Origin: UBA1351 sp964627665
Lineage (GTDB): Bacteria; Bacillota; Clostridia; Lachnospirales; Vallitaleaceae
Reading direction: 5' to 3'
DNA length: 64,000 nt
Assembly (NCBI GenBank): GCA_964627665.1
Contig: CAZVKG010000010.1
Location: forward strand, 1 to 64,000
Under the pieces are notes generated by a model that saw only the letters and a list, made by a program, of their open reading frames with translations, had not been told where the DNA came from and did no database searches. This document shows, in pieces, positions 24,784-33,266 of this stretch. The position numbers were made by a program, and so were the translations under genes. The number at the start of each line of letters is the position of its first letter. Position 1 is the stretch's first letter.

Positions 24784-25918
24784 ATTGACCTCTTTCCATC
24801 AACTCGGATGCTGACACGGCACATGACTTTCGTTGAACGGTTCCGGCACGTCCTAAGATTTCAAAATATGGGGTTGTTATCCCGCATCCACAAGTACTGC
24901 CATCTTTTAGAATAGCCAAATCGCCCATTGTAACTGCGGTTATGGGCACTCCTGAAACCAATGGACTTACGAAGCTTAAGAATCCGGGTTGATTAAATCC
25001 TACATTCTCTAAAGTTTTGATATCTCGAATAATAACACGACTCCAGATTGGTACATGCATATGGTGATACTTACATTCCGGGTAGGCAACACTGTGCTCA
25101 ACAGCACTATAGAAATCGCGACAGTTAATGGCAGGAATACCTAGCATTTCTTCGACCAATGCATGAAGTTTTTCTTTGGTAACCGAAAGGTTGCTCATCT
25201 TCTTCCATCCGCCACCGGTAAATATGATAGACTTTTTATTTAGCCTAAGTGGTGGAATGTCCATGGATTTCATCGTTGAAAGGAGCATATATAAATATCC
25301 CGGAAACCCAAAAATCCTGACCGGAAATGGTTGCTTAGAGAATCGTTCTAACGATTTGATAATGCCGAAATAATCAATTTGATAGTCATCTCCGAGAGCA
25401 CGTATAGCGAATACGATTTCTTTAGCTGGTGCAAGTTTTGTCATTCCAAGAAGTACCTTGACATTTCCCATATTATTGCCCTTTTTTGGTTCGTAACCAA
25501 GGAGTAGATAGTTTGTAGGGGTAAGCGAAATGAATCGATGATGCCACATAGATTTAATCATCATTTTGGTGCCGAGTTCAATATCTCTTTTGGATAAAAA
25601 AACTTGACTTTTCTGTCCTAAGGTTCCGGAAGAAGTCGCATGTACCTCGATTTTATCGGGAGAAATACTCATTAACTCATGCGTTTTATAAAAGTCCACA
25701 GGAACAGAAGGAATTTTATCCAAATCCTTCATATCTTTTACATCTTCAGCCGTAAAACCTTTGCTGTCGAGCAACTTATGATAAACCGGATTATTTACTT
25801 GATGATACCTAACAGATTCTTTGACGGCATTCAGAAACAACTGCTCACTTCCTATAAAATCATATATTTTTTTATACTTGAATAAGACTTCTCTAGCTTG
25901 AAGTTCTTTATCCTTCAT
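24767..25918 (-). CDS. luxE: LuxE-family acyl-protein synthetase
   Basis: A 383-residue LuxE-type adenylating enzyme that activates a fatty acid with ATP and transfers it to a Cys near its own C-terminus, presenting it to LuxC. The ATP-binding stretch EVHATSSGTLGQKSQV is clear, as are IIFTGGGWKKM and FYSAVEHSVAYPEC. Cys366, 18 residues from the C-terminus, sits where the acylated Cys of Vibrio LuxE lies. The partner luxC overlaps its end by 17 bp. The pair forms a minimal fatty-acid reductase; the substrate chain and product are unknown. Confidence 0.85.
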   Translation of the reverse strand: MKDKELQAREVLFKYKKIYDFIGSEQLFLNAVKESVRYHQVNNPVYHKLLDSKGFTAEDVKDMKDLDKIPSVPVDFYKTHELMSISPDKIEVHATSSGTLGQKSQVFLSKRDIELGTKMMIKSMWHHRFISLTPTNYLLLGYEPKKGNNMGNVKVLLGMTKLAPAKEIVFAIRALGDDYQIDYFGIIKSLERFSKQPFPVRIFGFPGYLYMLLSTMKSMDIPPLRLNKKSIIFTGGGWKKMSNLSVTKEKLHALVEEMLGIPAINCRDFYSAVEHSVAYPECKYHHMHVPIWSRVIIRDIKTLENVGFNQPGFLSFVSPLVSGVPITAVTMGDLAILKDGSTCGCGITTPYFEILGRAGTVQRKSCAVSASELMERGQYGAFI

Positions 25919-25995
25919 TGACTCACCTACTTAATCGACATATATATTTATACAACAATGCTAACTGATTACTATTGTATAATATAAACAACGGA

Positions 25996-26643
25996 TTAAG
26001 CAACTACAAATTCGCTATCACAATATTGACGAAGCTTATGTAAAACCTGCATTGGATGGGTACCACTTAGGAGTGATGCAGTGACATTTTCTCGCGCCTT
26101 ATCGTACTGCGCAAATGTTTTTAATGCTTCATTTACTTTGGAATACACTTTCCAGTAGCCAATAGCCATCGGTTCAGCTTGATCTCCACTTGCAAAAATT
26201 TTTACATCGTCAATTGGATATCCCAAGAATACTCCGATTTCATGAGGACACTTTTGCATATAACGTTGTCGAAGTGTGTTAAGGGAACCATTAATATCTT
26301 TTGGACAAGAATACCCACATGATTTCAAGAAGCAACTGCACTCTTTTTCTTCCAAACTCTGCTCAAGACGTTTGGAGTGATAAAATAGCACAACCACATG
26401 TTTTTCATCACGACTTAATTCACAAAAATTCAAAGGAATATATTGTTTAATCTCTTTTCTATGTTGATCCCACAATTTAAGTGCATTTCGTCTTCGGTTA
26501 TGTTTAAAACTAATTAGGGAAGCTATTTTTCCACCAAATAATGTCGGCGCTCCATGGAATAATATTTTGCATATTAAATATTCCAACTCATCATATGCTT
26601 CCATTGTATAATATGTATCAACAACTAACTTACTACGCATCAT
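25996..26643 (-). CDS. DUF3793 family protein
   Basis: A 215-residue cytoplasmic protein of the uncharacterised DUF3793 family. The family hallmark HEIGVFLGYPIDDVKIF and GYWKVYSK are present, together with several Cys (ECSCFLKSCGYSC) that could bind metal. In clostridia this family commonly sits beside flavodoxin and iron-related genes. Here it is the last gene of a unit with DUF2325 and flavodoxin, 16 bp after the flavodoxin stop, under a promoter with a Fur box. A role in iron limitation or iron uptake is inferred from context, not demonstrated. Confidence 0.8.
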   Translation of the reverse strand: MMRSKLVVDTYYTMEAYDELEYLICKILFHGAPTLFGGKIASLISFKHNRRRNALKLWDQHRKEIKQYIPLNFCELSRDEKHVVVLFYHSKRLEQSLEEKECSCFLKSCGYSCPKDINGSLNTLRQRYMQKCPHEIGVFLGYPIDDVKIFASGDQAEPMAIGYWKVYSKVNEALKTFAQYDKARENVTASLLSGTHPMQVLHKLRQYCDSEFVVA

Positions 26644-26659
26644 TATTCCTCACTTTAAT

Positions 26660-27082
26660 TTACTGGGATATTTTTCTTCCGACTGCTTTACATGCTTCTA
26701 AGTCATCTTGACTTGGTGTTTCATTAACGATAAGACTGTCAAGTACAAGATGCGCTTGATAGCTTTCCATACGTGCTTCCCATTCTCGCATCCATTCGCC
26801 ATCCCCCCAACCGTAGGAACCGAAAAGCAACACTTTTTTATTGGCAACAACATCTTTTATTGACTCGACAAAAGGTTCCATCTCATCTTCTTCAAGTACT
26901 TCATCTCCCATTGAGGGGCAACCGAGTGCAATGACATCTGCTTCTTTGATTAGGTCAATTGTTGCTTCATCGACTCGAATACACTTAGCACTTTGATCAT
27001 TTTCTTGTATTCCCGCATATAGTGCCTCTGCCATCATCTCCGTGTTTCCTGTCCCACTCCAATAGATAACTGTTGTTTTCAT
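26660..27082 (-). CDS. Flavodoxin
   Basis: A 140-residue short-chain flavodoxin. The FMN phosphate-binding loop YWSGTGNTEMMAEAL is at the N-terminus, the isoalloxazine-binding loops are ALGCPSMGDE and FGSYGWGDGEW, and the length is typical of clostridial flavodoxins. Flavodoxin replaces ferredoxin as a low-potential electron carrier when iron is scarce, which fits the Fur-box-bearing promoter upstream of DUF2325. It starts 2 bp after the DUF2325 stop. A possible partner is the pfl activase system, but other uses are equally plausible. Confidence 0.93.
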   Translation of the reverse strand: MKTTVIYWSGTGNTEMMAEALYAGIQENDQSAKCIRVDEATIDLIKEADVIALGCPSMGDEVLEEDEMEPFVESIKDVVANKKVLLFGSYGWGDGEWMREWEARMESYQAHLVLDSLIVNETPSQDDLEACKAVGRKISQ

Positions 27083-27084
27083 AA

Positions 27085-27372
27085 TTAAATCATCCTTTCT
27101 AATTCTTCTAACACTATTTTAAGTGCATTTTGGCTACTTGTATGACATTTGATCATTGGCACATTATTCTTTTTAGCCGCTTCCGCAGCATGCTTTACCA
27201 TTTTATGTGACACCGTATTCGTAAAAACAATAATTCCATCCGGCTTACCGATACGTTTTGTAAATTCTGTTTTCATCTGTGTCATAATCTTGATCTTATG
27301 TCCGTGTTCCTTGGATAACAACTTATATTGGCGATGCATTCGATCATGTCCGCCTACTAAAACAATACTCAT
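27085..27372 (-). CDS. DUF2325 family protein
   Basis: A 95-residue single-domain alpha/beta protein of the DUF2325 family. It begins MSIVLVGGHDRMHRQYK and contains GIIVFTNTVSHKM and VPMIKCHTSSQNALK, the family pattern. I took the ATG at 27372, 7 nt after AAGGGG, over an in-frame upstream start. DUF2325 genes often occur beside flavodoxin or iron transport genes; the biochemical role is unknown. It is first in the three-gene unit DUF2325-flavodoxin-DUF3793, whose promoter carries a Fur box. Confidence 0.82.
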   Translation of the reverse strand: MSIVLVGGHDRMHRQYKLLSKEHGHKIKIMTQMKTEFTKRIGKPDGIIVFTNTVSHKMVKHAAEAAKKNNVPMIKCHTSSQNALKIVLEELERMI

Positions 27373-27397
27373 AAAATAACCCCTTTCACTTCGCAAA

Positions 27398-27412
27398 TGA
27401 TTCTCATTATCA
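27398..27412. promoter_or_regulatory. Fur box upstream of DUF2325-flavodoxin-DUF3793
   Basis: Read on the minus strand, GATAATGAGAATCATTT matches 15 of the first 17 positions of the classical Fur box. It lies about 10 bp downstream of the -10 element, overlapping the probable transcription start, an ideal position for repression by Fe-Fur. Confidence 0.75.
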
Positions 27413-27422
27413 ATATACTATT

Positions 27423-27450
27423 ATTATATCTTTTTTTAACTAATTGTCAA
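27423..27450 (-). promoter_or_regulatory. Promoter of DUF2325-flavodoxin-DUF3793
   Basis: On the minus strand, perfect TTGACA (27445-27450) and perfect TATAAT (27423-27428) with a 16-bp spacer; the Fur box follows immediately. Confidence 0.85.
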
Positions 27451-27469
27451 TCCTTTAACTAAAAAAGAG

Positions 27470-27505
27470 TAAAAAAAAACTGAATGATTAATTTTCACTC
27501 AGTTT
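27470..27505 (-). terminator. Terminator after nagB
   Basis: In the minus direction, an ACTGAGTGA/TCATTCAGT stem extended by AA/TT pairs is followed by nine T, just past the nagB stop codon. Confidence 0.85.
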
Positions 27506-27526
27506 TCTTCCTATCCAAATACATAT

Positions 27527-28276
27527 TTATAACTCTCCTGCTGCTTCTTCATCAATAATCAATGTTACATCTTGGTGAAGTTGAAGAATCGATGCCGGTA
27601 GTTCCGGAGTAACGGGGCCTTTTAACATGGCACGAATCGCTTTTGCCTTGTTCTGACCGCTCGCCATTAATATGATCTTTTTGGAATGCATAATATTTCG
27701 TATTCCCATGCTTAGGGCTTGTTTTGGAACATCATCGATATTATCAAAAAACCGCGCATTGGCTTCGATCGTTTCTTCGTCTAACTCAACTAAATGTGTA
27801 CCCGCTTCGAACTTAACATCTGGTTCGTTAAATCCAATATGCCCATTTGTGCCAATACCTAAAATCTGTAAGTCAATATTTCCTGATGCTTCAATGGCGC
27901 GATCATAAACCTGACAGGTTTCTTCAACATTCGTATTAGAGCCACTAGGAATGTTTTGATAGTTCTCACGGACATTCACATGTTTAAAAAAGTTTTCATG
28001 CATATAATAGGCATAACTTTGGGGATTATCCGGTGCAATCGGGTAGTATTCGTCTAGATTAAATGTTGTCACATCTTGAAAATCCACTTCGTTTTCTTGA
28101 TATTTTTTAACTAGTTCTTGATACATTCCTTCCGGTGTTGATCCTGTTGCAAGACCTAATACACTATTACGCTTTAAAAGCACCTGTGCTTCAATCATTG
28201 CTGCTGCTTTTTTACTCATCTGCTCATAGTTATCAACAATGATGATTTTGATGTTATTGATATCAATGGTTTTCAT
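27527..28276 (-). CDS. nagB: Glucosamine-6-phosphate deaminase
   Basis: Converts glucosamine-6-phosphate to fructose-6-phosphate and ammonia, the last step of GlcNAc catabolism. It has 249 residues. Motifs include GLATGSTPEGMYQEL, FNLDEYYP with the catalytic Asp pair region, and GTNGHIGFNEP. I took the ATG at 28276 rather than a TTG 6 nt upstream; AGGGG lies before both. It overlaps the end of nagA by 14 bp, implying coupled translation. Expression is expected to follow nagA and so the ROK regulator encoded just upstream. Confidence 0.96.
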   Translation of the reverse strand: MKTIDINNIKIIIVDNYEQMSKKAAAMIEAQVLLKRNSVLGLATGSTPEGMYQELVKKYQENEVDFQDVTTFNLDEYYPIAPDNPQSYAYYMHENFFKHVNVRENYQNIPSGSNTNVEETCQVYDRAIEASGNIDLQILGIGTNGHIGFNEPDVKFEAGTHLVELDEETIEANARFFDNIDDVPKQALSMGIRNIMHSKKIILMASGQNKAKAIRAMLKGPVTPELPASILQLHQDVTLIIDEEAAGEL

Positions 28277-29417
28277 ATTCAATATTCCCCTTTACAATGG
28301 TTTTCATGATTTCAAATTGGTCATTCATTATAACAATATCTGCTTGCTTATCTTCTTCTAGTGAGCCGATTTGATGATCAAGCCCAAGATATCTTGCTTG
28401 GTTCATGGTAACAATGGGAAGGACTTGTTCCAGTCCTTCTTTCACATTTGCGTGAAAATTTTTCAAGCCTTCGTTTAATTTTAAAACACTCCCGGCAATC
28501 GTCCCTGAATCTAGTAAACATTTTCCATCAGAGACCGTCACTTTTTGTCCGCCTAATTCGTATTCTCCTTCTGTCAAGCCACCGGCTTGCATACAATCTG
28601 TTACCAGTAGGATTTTTTGTAAGCCCTTTGCCTTGATAAATAGAGGGAAGATACCTTCATGGACGTGAAATCGGTCTGCGATAAGTTCTGTATAACAGTC
28701 CGATGTAAGCGCTGCGGTGACTACCCCAGGTTTTCGGTGATGCATGCCTGTCATCGCATTAAAGGTGTGGGTGGTTCCACAAGCCCCACATTCAAAGGCT
28801 GTCATTGCTTCTTCATAAGTTGCACTTGTATGACCAAGGGAAAAGTTAATAGACGCATGATATTTTTCTATAAATGCCAAGCTGCCTTCCACTTCCGGTG
28901 CAATGGTGATGACTTTGATTAAATCTAAATAGGGCTCAACGAGTTCCTCTTCTGGATGAATAATATACTCTCCCGGTTGCGCTCCTTTTTTTTCGGCATT
29001 TATAAAGGGCCCTTCTAAATGGACACCCACTATCGTCGCTCCATACGTTGTTTTTTCTTGTTCCTTCATGACCTCACGAACAGCATCCAAGGCTTTTGTA
29101 ATGTCCGGTTTTGGCATGGTCATCGTTGTCGCTAAAAAGGACGTAACACCATTTTCAACCAATCCTTTTTTCATGGTATTTAAGGCCGTCGTCGTTCCAT
29201 TCATAACATCAACACCTTGGTATCCATGAATATGTACGTCAATAAATCCGGGGACGACAAAATTCCCCTCTGCATTTGTCTCTTCATCCATATGCTTTTT
29301 AATGTCTTCATACGCACTTTGGGTTAATATACTTTCAATTTTGTTTGAATATACAAGCACTTTTCCTTTTTGAAACTTTCCATCATAATATATCTGTCCA
29401 TTTGTAATTGCTTTCAT
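28263..29417 (-). CDS. nagA: N-acetylglucosamine-6-phosphate deacetylase
   Basis: Metal-dependent amidohydrolase removing acetate from GlcNAc-6-P. It has 384 residues from the ATG at 29417, which follows GGAGG by 7 nt; an upstream in-frame start would run through the operator and is less likely. Motifs: VPGFIDVHIHGYQG (metal-binding His pair), GVHLEGPFIN, SLGHTSATYEEA, HTFNAMTGM and LVTDCMQAGG with the catalytic Asp. It is coupled to nagB. The operator-like repeat immediately upstream is shared with the ROK gene, giving a simple regulatory link. Confidence 0.96.
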   Translation of the reverse strand: MKAITNGQIYYDGKFQKGKVLVYSNKIESILTQSAYEDIKKHMDEETNAEGNFVVPGFIDVHIHGYQGVDVMNGTTTALNTMKKGLVENGVTSFLATTMTMPKPDITKALDAVREVMKEQEKTTYGATIVGVHLEGPFINAEKKGAQPGEYIIHPEEELVEPYLDLIKVITIAPEVEGSLAFIEKYHASINFSLGHTSATYEEAMTAFECGACGTTHTFNAMTGMHHRKPGVVTAALTSDCYTELIADRFHVHEGIFPLFIKAKGLQKILLVTDCMQAGGLTEGEYELGGQKVTVSDGKCLLDSGTIAGSVLKLNEGLKNFHANVKEGLEQVLPIVTMNQARYLGLDHQIGSLEEDKQADIVIMNDQFEIMKTIVKGNIEYENH

Positions 29418-29430
29418 TGCTACACCTCCA

Positions 29431-29452
29431 TTAGTAAACTTTGTTAACTTAT
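29431..29452. promoter_or_regulatory. ROK operator-like repeat upstream of nagA
   Basis: A 22-bp sequence matching 18 of 22 bases of the element at 30649-30670. The minus-strand consensus core is AAGTTAAYAAASTTTACT. It abuts the nagA ribosome binding site and is about half of an imperfect palindrome. Confidence 0.65.
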
Positions 29453-29479
29453 GTGACAAAAAGCGACTCTGCTATCACA

Positions 29480-30616
29480 TCACGCTTCTATAATTCGTTC
29501 AATCCCCATCAGTATAGCGCCCTTCACAGATGCATTTTCAATCATTGAACGATATAAATTGGTTTCAATCGGCGTCATTTGATTCACACGTTCTTGCAAA
29601 TCATTGATCATCGTATCTTTTAAGTCAAACACCTGTCCGGTTAATATAACTTTTTGTATGTCTAAAACCAATGCGATATTTGTAATCGCAACCGCAAATT
29701 CTTCTAAAATCTCATCATATAGGTCTGTCACTTTAGAATCCGTATTGTGACTGAGTATCCCCTGTATATCACCAAAGGAAGCTTTTTGTCCGGTTAATTC
29801 TTGATAGCGGTCTCGAATTGCTTGAATACCAACCCGTTCTTCAAGGGTGTAATATTTTCCATCTTGCTGCTTCTTGGGCAGGATAAAGCCGATCTCTCCG
29901 GCTGCATTCCGTTCGCCTTCATAAAGGCGATGACTAATAATAATACCGATTCCAACGCCTGTATGAGCACTGAGCAAATACAAGTTAGGTTCATCTTGGA
30001 AGATTCCATAGCGTTTTTCTGCCACAGCCGCTAAGTTAATATCATTTTTCACAAAAATAATGTTAACGTTTTTTGCCTTTAAAAATTTTTTCACTTCATG
30101 CAATAAAACTTCTTTATGACGGACATTGGTCAAATAGTAGCCGTCATTTTGACCGACAACTCCAGGATATGATATCACCACTTGAGATATTTTTGAAAGG
30201 TCAATATTTTGATCTTTCGCTTGGTCAAAATATCTATCTAAGTATTGCTCCACTTGTTTCGGTTTATAAACATCTTCGACAGAAATCGTGTCATGAAGCA
30301 GCCATTCTCCACGTAAATTTGCAATGACAAGGTGAAAACTATCTTTTGATAAGTCGATTCCAAGGACATATTGGTAATTGGCATTAACATCAATAAGAAT
30401 ACCTTTTTTCCCAACTGCATTATCTTCCTTACCCACTTCAATGATGCGCTTAGTCTGCAGTAATTCAGCAACATTTTTGGACACAGTGGGCTTAGATGAC
30501 TCAAGGGCTTTGGCTATTTCCGCTCGAGTCATGGGCCCATTTTCAAAGAGAAGGGAAAAAATCATTTTTTGATTATCGCGTTTAATATCTGTTTGTGTAC
30601 TTCCTTTAAATTCCAT
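29480..30616 (-). CDS. ROK-family transcriptional regulator (NagC/XylR-like)
   Basis: A 378-residue ROK protein. The N-terminal winged helix (about 15-75: PMTRAEIAKALESSKPTVSKN) binds DNA; the remainder is the ROK sugar-binding fold (ILGIDLSKDSFHLVIAN; AHTGVGIGIIISHRLYEG; AAGEIGFI). The Cys cluster (CxCGxxGC) that binds zinc in many ROK proteins is not visible. It probably represses itself and nagA-nagB, since matching operator-like repeats precede both. The inducer is likely an amino-sugar phosphate or disaccharide. It lies between the sugar-breakdown genes and nagA. Confidence 0.88.
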   Translation of the reverse strand: MEFKGSTQTDIKRDNQKMIFSLLFENGPMTRAEIAKALESSKPTVSKNVAELLQTKRIIEVGKEDNAVGKKGILIDVNANYQYVLGIDLSKDSFHLVIANLRGEWLLHDTISVEDVYKPKQVEQYLDRYFDQAKDQNIDLSKISQVVISYPGVVGQNDGYYLTNVRHKEVLLHEVKKFLKAKNVNIIFVKNDINLAAVAEKRYGIFQDEPNLYLLSAHTGVGIGIIISHRLYEGERNAAGEIGFILPKKQQDGKYYTLEERVGIQAIRDRYQELTGQKASFGDIQGILSHNTDSKVTDLYDEILEEFAVAITNIALVLDIQKVILTGQVFDLKDTMINDLQERVNQMTPIETNLYRSMIENASVKGAILMGIERIIEA

Positions 30617-30648
30617 GTCGTCTCCTAAAATAATATGTCCTATTCAAG

Positions 30649-30670
30649 TAAGTAAAGTTTATTAACTTAA
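30649..30670. promoter_or_regulatory. ROK operator-like repeat over its own promoter start
   Basis: The partner of the 29431-29452 element. It contains the palindromic core AAGTTTATTAACTT (30655-30668) and begins at the last base of the -10 hexamer, so binding would block transcription start and autoregulate the ROK gene. Confidence 0.65.
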
Positions 30671-30698
30671 ATATATCATGGGATTTTTCTCTTGTCAA
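30670..30698 (-). promoter_or_regulatory. Promoter of the ROK gene
   Basis: On the minus strand, TTGACA (30693-30698) and TATATT (30670-30675) with 17-bp spacing. It overlaps the end of the upstream sugar operon and lets the nag genes be controlled separately. Confidence 0.75.
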
Positions 30699-30705
30699 TG
30701 GGCTT

Positions 30706-33261
30706 TTACATATCGACCACTTCGATTATGATTTCTTTTTCAAAACTCTGGATTGTTTCATCCGGAATCAATAGTTTATGCATCTGCATTGTGGAATCAT
30801 ACTCACCTTGATACAAGACACCATTAATTTTAAATTCACGATTACTTGTATGCTCTGTAGGTTTTCCTATATATTTCAACAAAACATTATGATTGAGATA
30901 TTTAATCCGCAACGACATGGTCTCAAAAATCTGATAGCGACTGGGCTGAATAAGCAATCCGCCTAATACGGGTTCAAACCCAAGCACGTAGCGAACAAAA
31001 AGTTTAAAGAGAACATTTGAGCTACCGGTTTGCCAGTCTTGCATGGATTCACCATCAATGTGGAATTCTTCATTATCTCCATAAGAATTGGGCAGTACAA
31101 AGGGTGAGACAGAAACCTCTTCATGAGTGAAGGGGAATAGTTTTTCAAGTTGCTCCCATGCTAACTCTCCTTCACCAATAGCAAAGAGGCTCATAACGGC
31201 AAACATACTAGCATGGATATATGTAGCTCCATTTTCTGCCGTTCCTTTGGGTAAATTGGGAATACGCCCAACGCCTTGAATTCCTTTTTCAAAATACGGT
31301 TCAAAAGTTTTATACCCATATTTTGAGTCCAAGCGCTTATATGCCTTCAAAATATAGTCACGATGCTTACGATTATGAGGGTCCACTTGAAGAAAACCAG
31401 ATAAAATCCAAAAGGCTTGACTTGTTAATCCGTCGCGAGCGACACCATCCGGATCATTGCGGCTACCCACTAAATAAGATTTTTGATCACCCCAGCCATG
31501 AATAATATGGTCACCATCAATGGCATGAATAAGTAAACCCTCTTTTATTTGGTCTTTTGCTTTTACATAGGCTTCTTTTCTTAGGCTTAAGGCATCATAT
31601 AAATGACAATATCGCTTTTGTTCTTCTAAATGTGTCAATAATTCTAACATTTCACAAAGATTTTGATAAACTTGAAGGGTTGCCATCACAGACACGCCGG
31701 ATCCGTACTCTTTGTTAGAATCTTGACTTCTACCTAGACCATCAAGTGCATCATTCCAATCTCCATAGAGTGCAAGGACACATTTTGTATTGTCATGATC
31801 CCGATTTTCAAGTAAATAATCCATAATTCTAATCATGTGCATCAGCACGGATTCCTTAACATTATTTTTTTTGGCGATATGCTTATGCTGGTCAATAAAA
31901 TCATAGTATCCACATTCTTCATCTAAGAAGGACCAATCTTTGGTAAAACGAAGATAGGTCATAATGGTTGAAATAACCCACACACCTTGATCAATAAAAG
32001 GACGAAGATCCATGGCCGGCAGACTGTTTGCATGCTTGGGCAGTGAATATTGTCGTGGCAATTGACCAGATAAGCTTGTAAAATCAAGTGCTTCTAGCAT
32101 CTTCACCTTGGCTTTATGTGGCTCATAAAACAAATACGCTTCTAGGGCTTGAAAAATATCACGGATACCGATTAGGGAAAAGTGTGATAGCTGAATATAT
32201 CCTTTAATCTCAGAGCAAAAGGTCACTTGTTCTTTTAAATGGTACATAAATCCATTCATAATGGCCGGCGAAATATCTTCTCCACCACAAACTTCAATCA
32301 AATATTCTTGCTCTTTATCTTCATTTTCCTCTTGATTTACTAGCTCGCCTTGCTCAAAAGTATCTCGCGAAAAAAGCATTTCAGCACGATATTCTACTTC
32401 ATCTTTCAATCGATAGCTTATAAAATCACCACAAATTCCGATTTCCGTAAACGACGTTGCATGAATCCCATCCCCTATATCTTCATTGCGGAAGACAGTT
32501 GCGGTATGCAAAGATGACCGGCTTCCTCCCACATATTGATAACGGGACGTTGTATGGCTTGCACCAATAATGCTCTCCGGTTTGTTCACCTCTGTTCGAA
32601 TAAGCCCATAATTGGTTGCCATAGAATCTCTATCGCGTTCTTCATAGGTTTCGATGATATAATTGCCTAATTGATTATCCTCTTGGTAGCGAACTTGCCG
32701 AAACCAACGATCCGTTGAATTTTCCACTAAGGCATTTTTTAAAAAAGGATTAAAATAAGCACTAGTAAAAACGGTCAATGGCTTATTTGTTTTATTGATC
32801 ATCCATAATCTATAATATATTTTTCCTTCTTTGATATAGGTCACAAGGGCTGTCGTTAGCATAACTGTGTCCGTAATATAATATGTTGCTGACTGACTAA
32901 AAACAGTAAAGCGTATTAGTTCCTTAGGTTCTTCAGCCATAATTGGTACGGACATACAGGAGAACTTATGCTTTTCGCCTTTAACGCCTGCAAAAAATGC
33001 AATTTTAGGCTCTGCGCCTTCACTTGCTCGTAAAAATGGTGAAAACAAGCCTTCATTACAATGAATATAACCGGACCCATAGGTCCAATAATTAAAACCA
33101 TCTGCTCCATAAGGATACCTAACATCCCCCTTATCTGTCGGAAACATCAGAATATCTCTACCAATAAAATATCCGCCGGGAATCTTGCCTTCACTTAGTT
33201 TGGAATCTCCGGCTTGTATGCGCCGGTACCAATCTAAATATATATCAATATTTTCTCTCAT
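30706..33261 (-). CDS. GH94-like glycoside phosphorylase
   Basis: An 851-residue protein with the layout of GH94 (formerly GT36) phosphorylases: an N-terminal beta-sandwich (about 1-300) and an (alpha/alpha)6 barrel. GDWNDALDG carries the general-acid Asp region, ENGATYIHAS lies in the catalytic cleft, and FVLPNSYG and GESMQDWQTGSSNV are phosphate/sugar-loop motifs. It lacks a signal peptide. GH94 enzymes split beta-disaccharides with phosphate into a sugar-1-phosphate and a sugar. Given nagA, nagB and a GH3 hexosaminidase, chitobiose is a plausible substrate, but cellobiose-like sugars cannot be excluded. I took the ATG at 33261; a GTG 9 nt upstream overlaps the GH3 stop. Confidence 0.75.
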   Translation of the reverse strand: MRENIDIYLDWYRRIQAGDSKLSEGKIPGGYFIGRDILMFPTDKGDVRYPYGADGFNYWTYGSGYIHCNEGLFSPFLRASEGAEPKIAFFAGVKGEKHKFSCMSVPIMAEEPKELIRFTVFSQSATYYITDTVMLTTALVTYIKEGKIYYRLWMINKTNKPLTVFTSAYFNPFLKNALVENSTDRWFRQVRYQEDNQLGNYIIETYEERDRDSMATNYGLIRTEVNKPESIIGASHTTSRYQYVGGSRSSLHTATVFRNEDIGDGIHATSFTEIGICGDFISYRLKDEVEYRAEMLFSRDTFEQGELVNQEENEDKEQEYLIEVCGGEDISPAIMNGFMYHLKEQVTFCSEIKGYIQLSHFSLIGIRDIFQALEAYLFYEPHKAKVKMLEALDFTSLSGQLPRQYSLPKHANSLPAMDLRPFIDQGVWVISTIMTYLRFTKDWSFLDEECGYYDFIDQHKHIAKKNNVKESVLMHMIRIMDYLLENRDHDNTKCVLALYGDWNDALDGLGRSQDSNKEYGSGVSVMATLQVYQNLCEMLELLTHLEEQKRYCHLYDALSLRKEAYVKAKDQIKEGLLIHAIDGDHIIHGWGDQKSYLVGSRNDPDGVARDGLTSQAFWILSGFLQVDPHNRKHRDYILKAYKRLDSKYGYKTFEPYFEKGIQGVGRIPNLPKGTAENGATYIHASMFAVMSLFAIGEGELAWEQLEKLFPFTHEEVSVSPFVLPNSYGDNEEFHIDGESMQDWQTGSSNVLFKLFVRYVLGFEPVLGGLLIQPSRYQIFETMSLRIKYLNHNVLLKYIGKPTEHTSNREFKINGVLYQGEYDSTMQMHKLLIPDETIQSFEKEIIIEVVDM

Positions 33262-33266
33262 TCCAA

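Noticed and set aside
23497..25918. Bioluminescence operon
   Set aside because: Only luxC and luxE are present; both flanks are read and hold SRP RNA and iron-response genes, no luciferase subunits.
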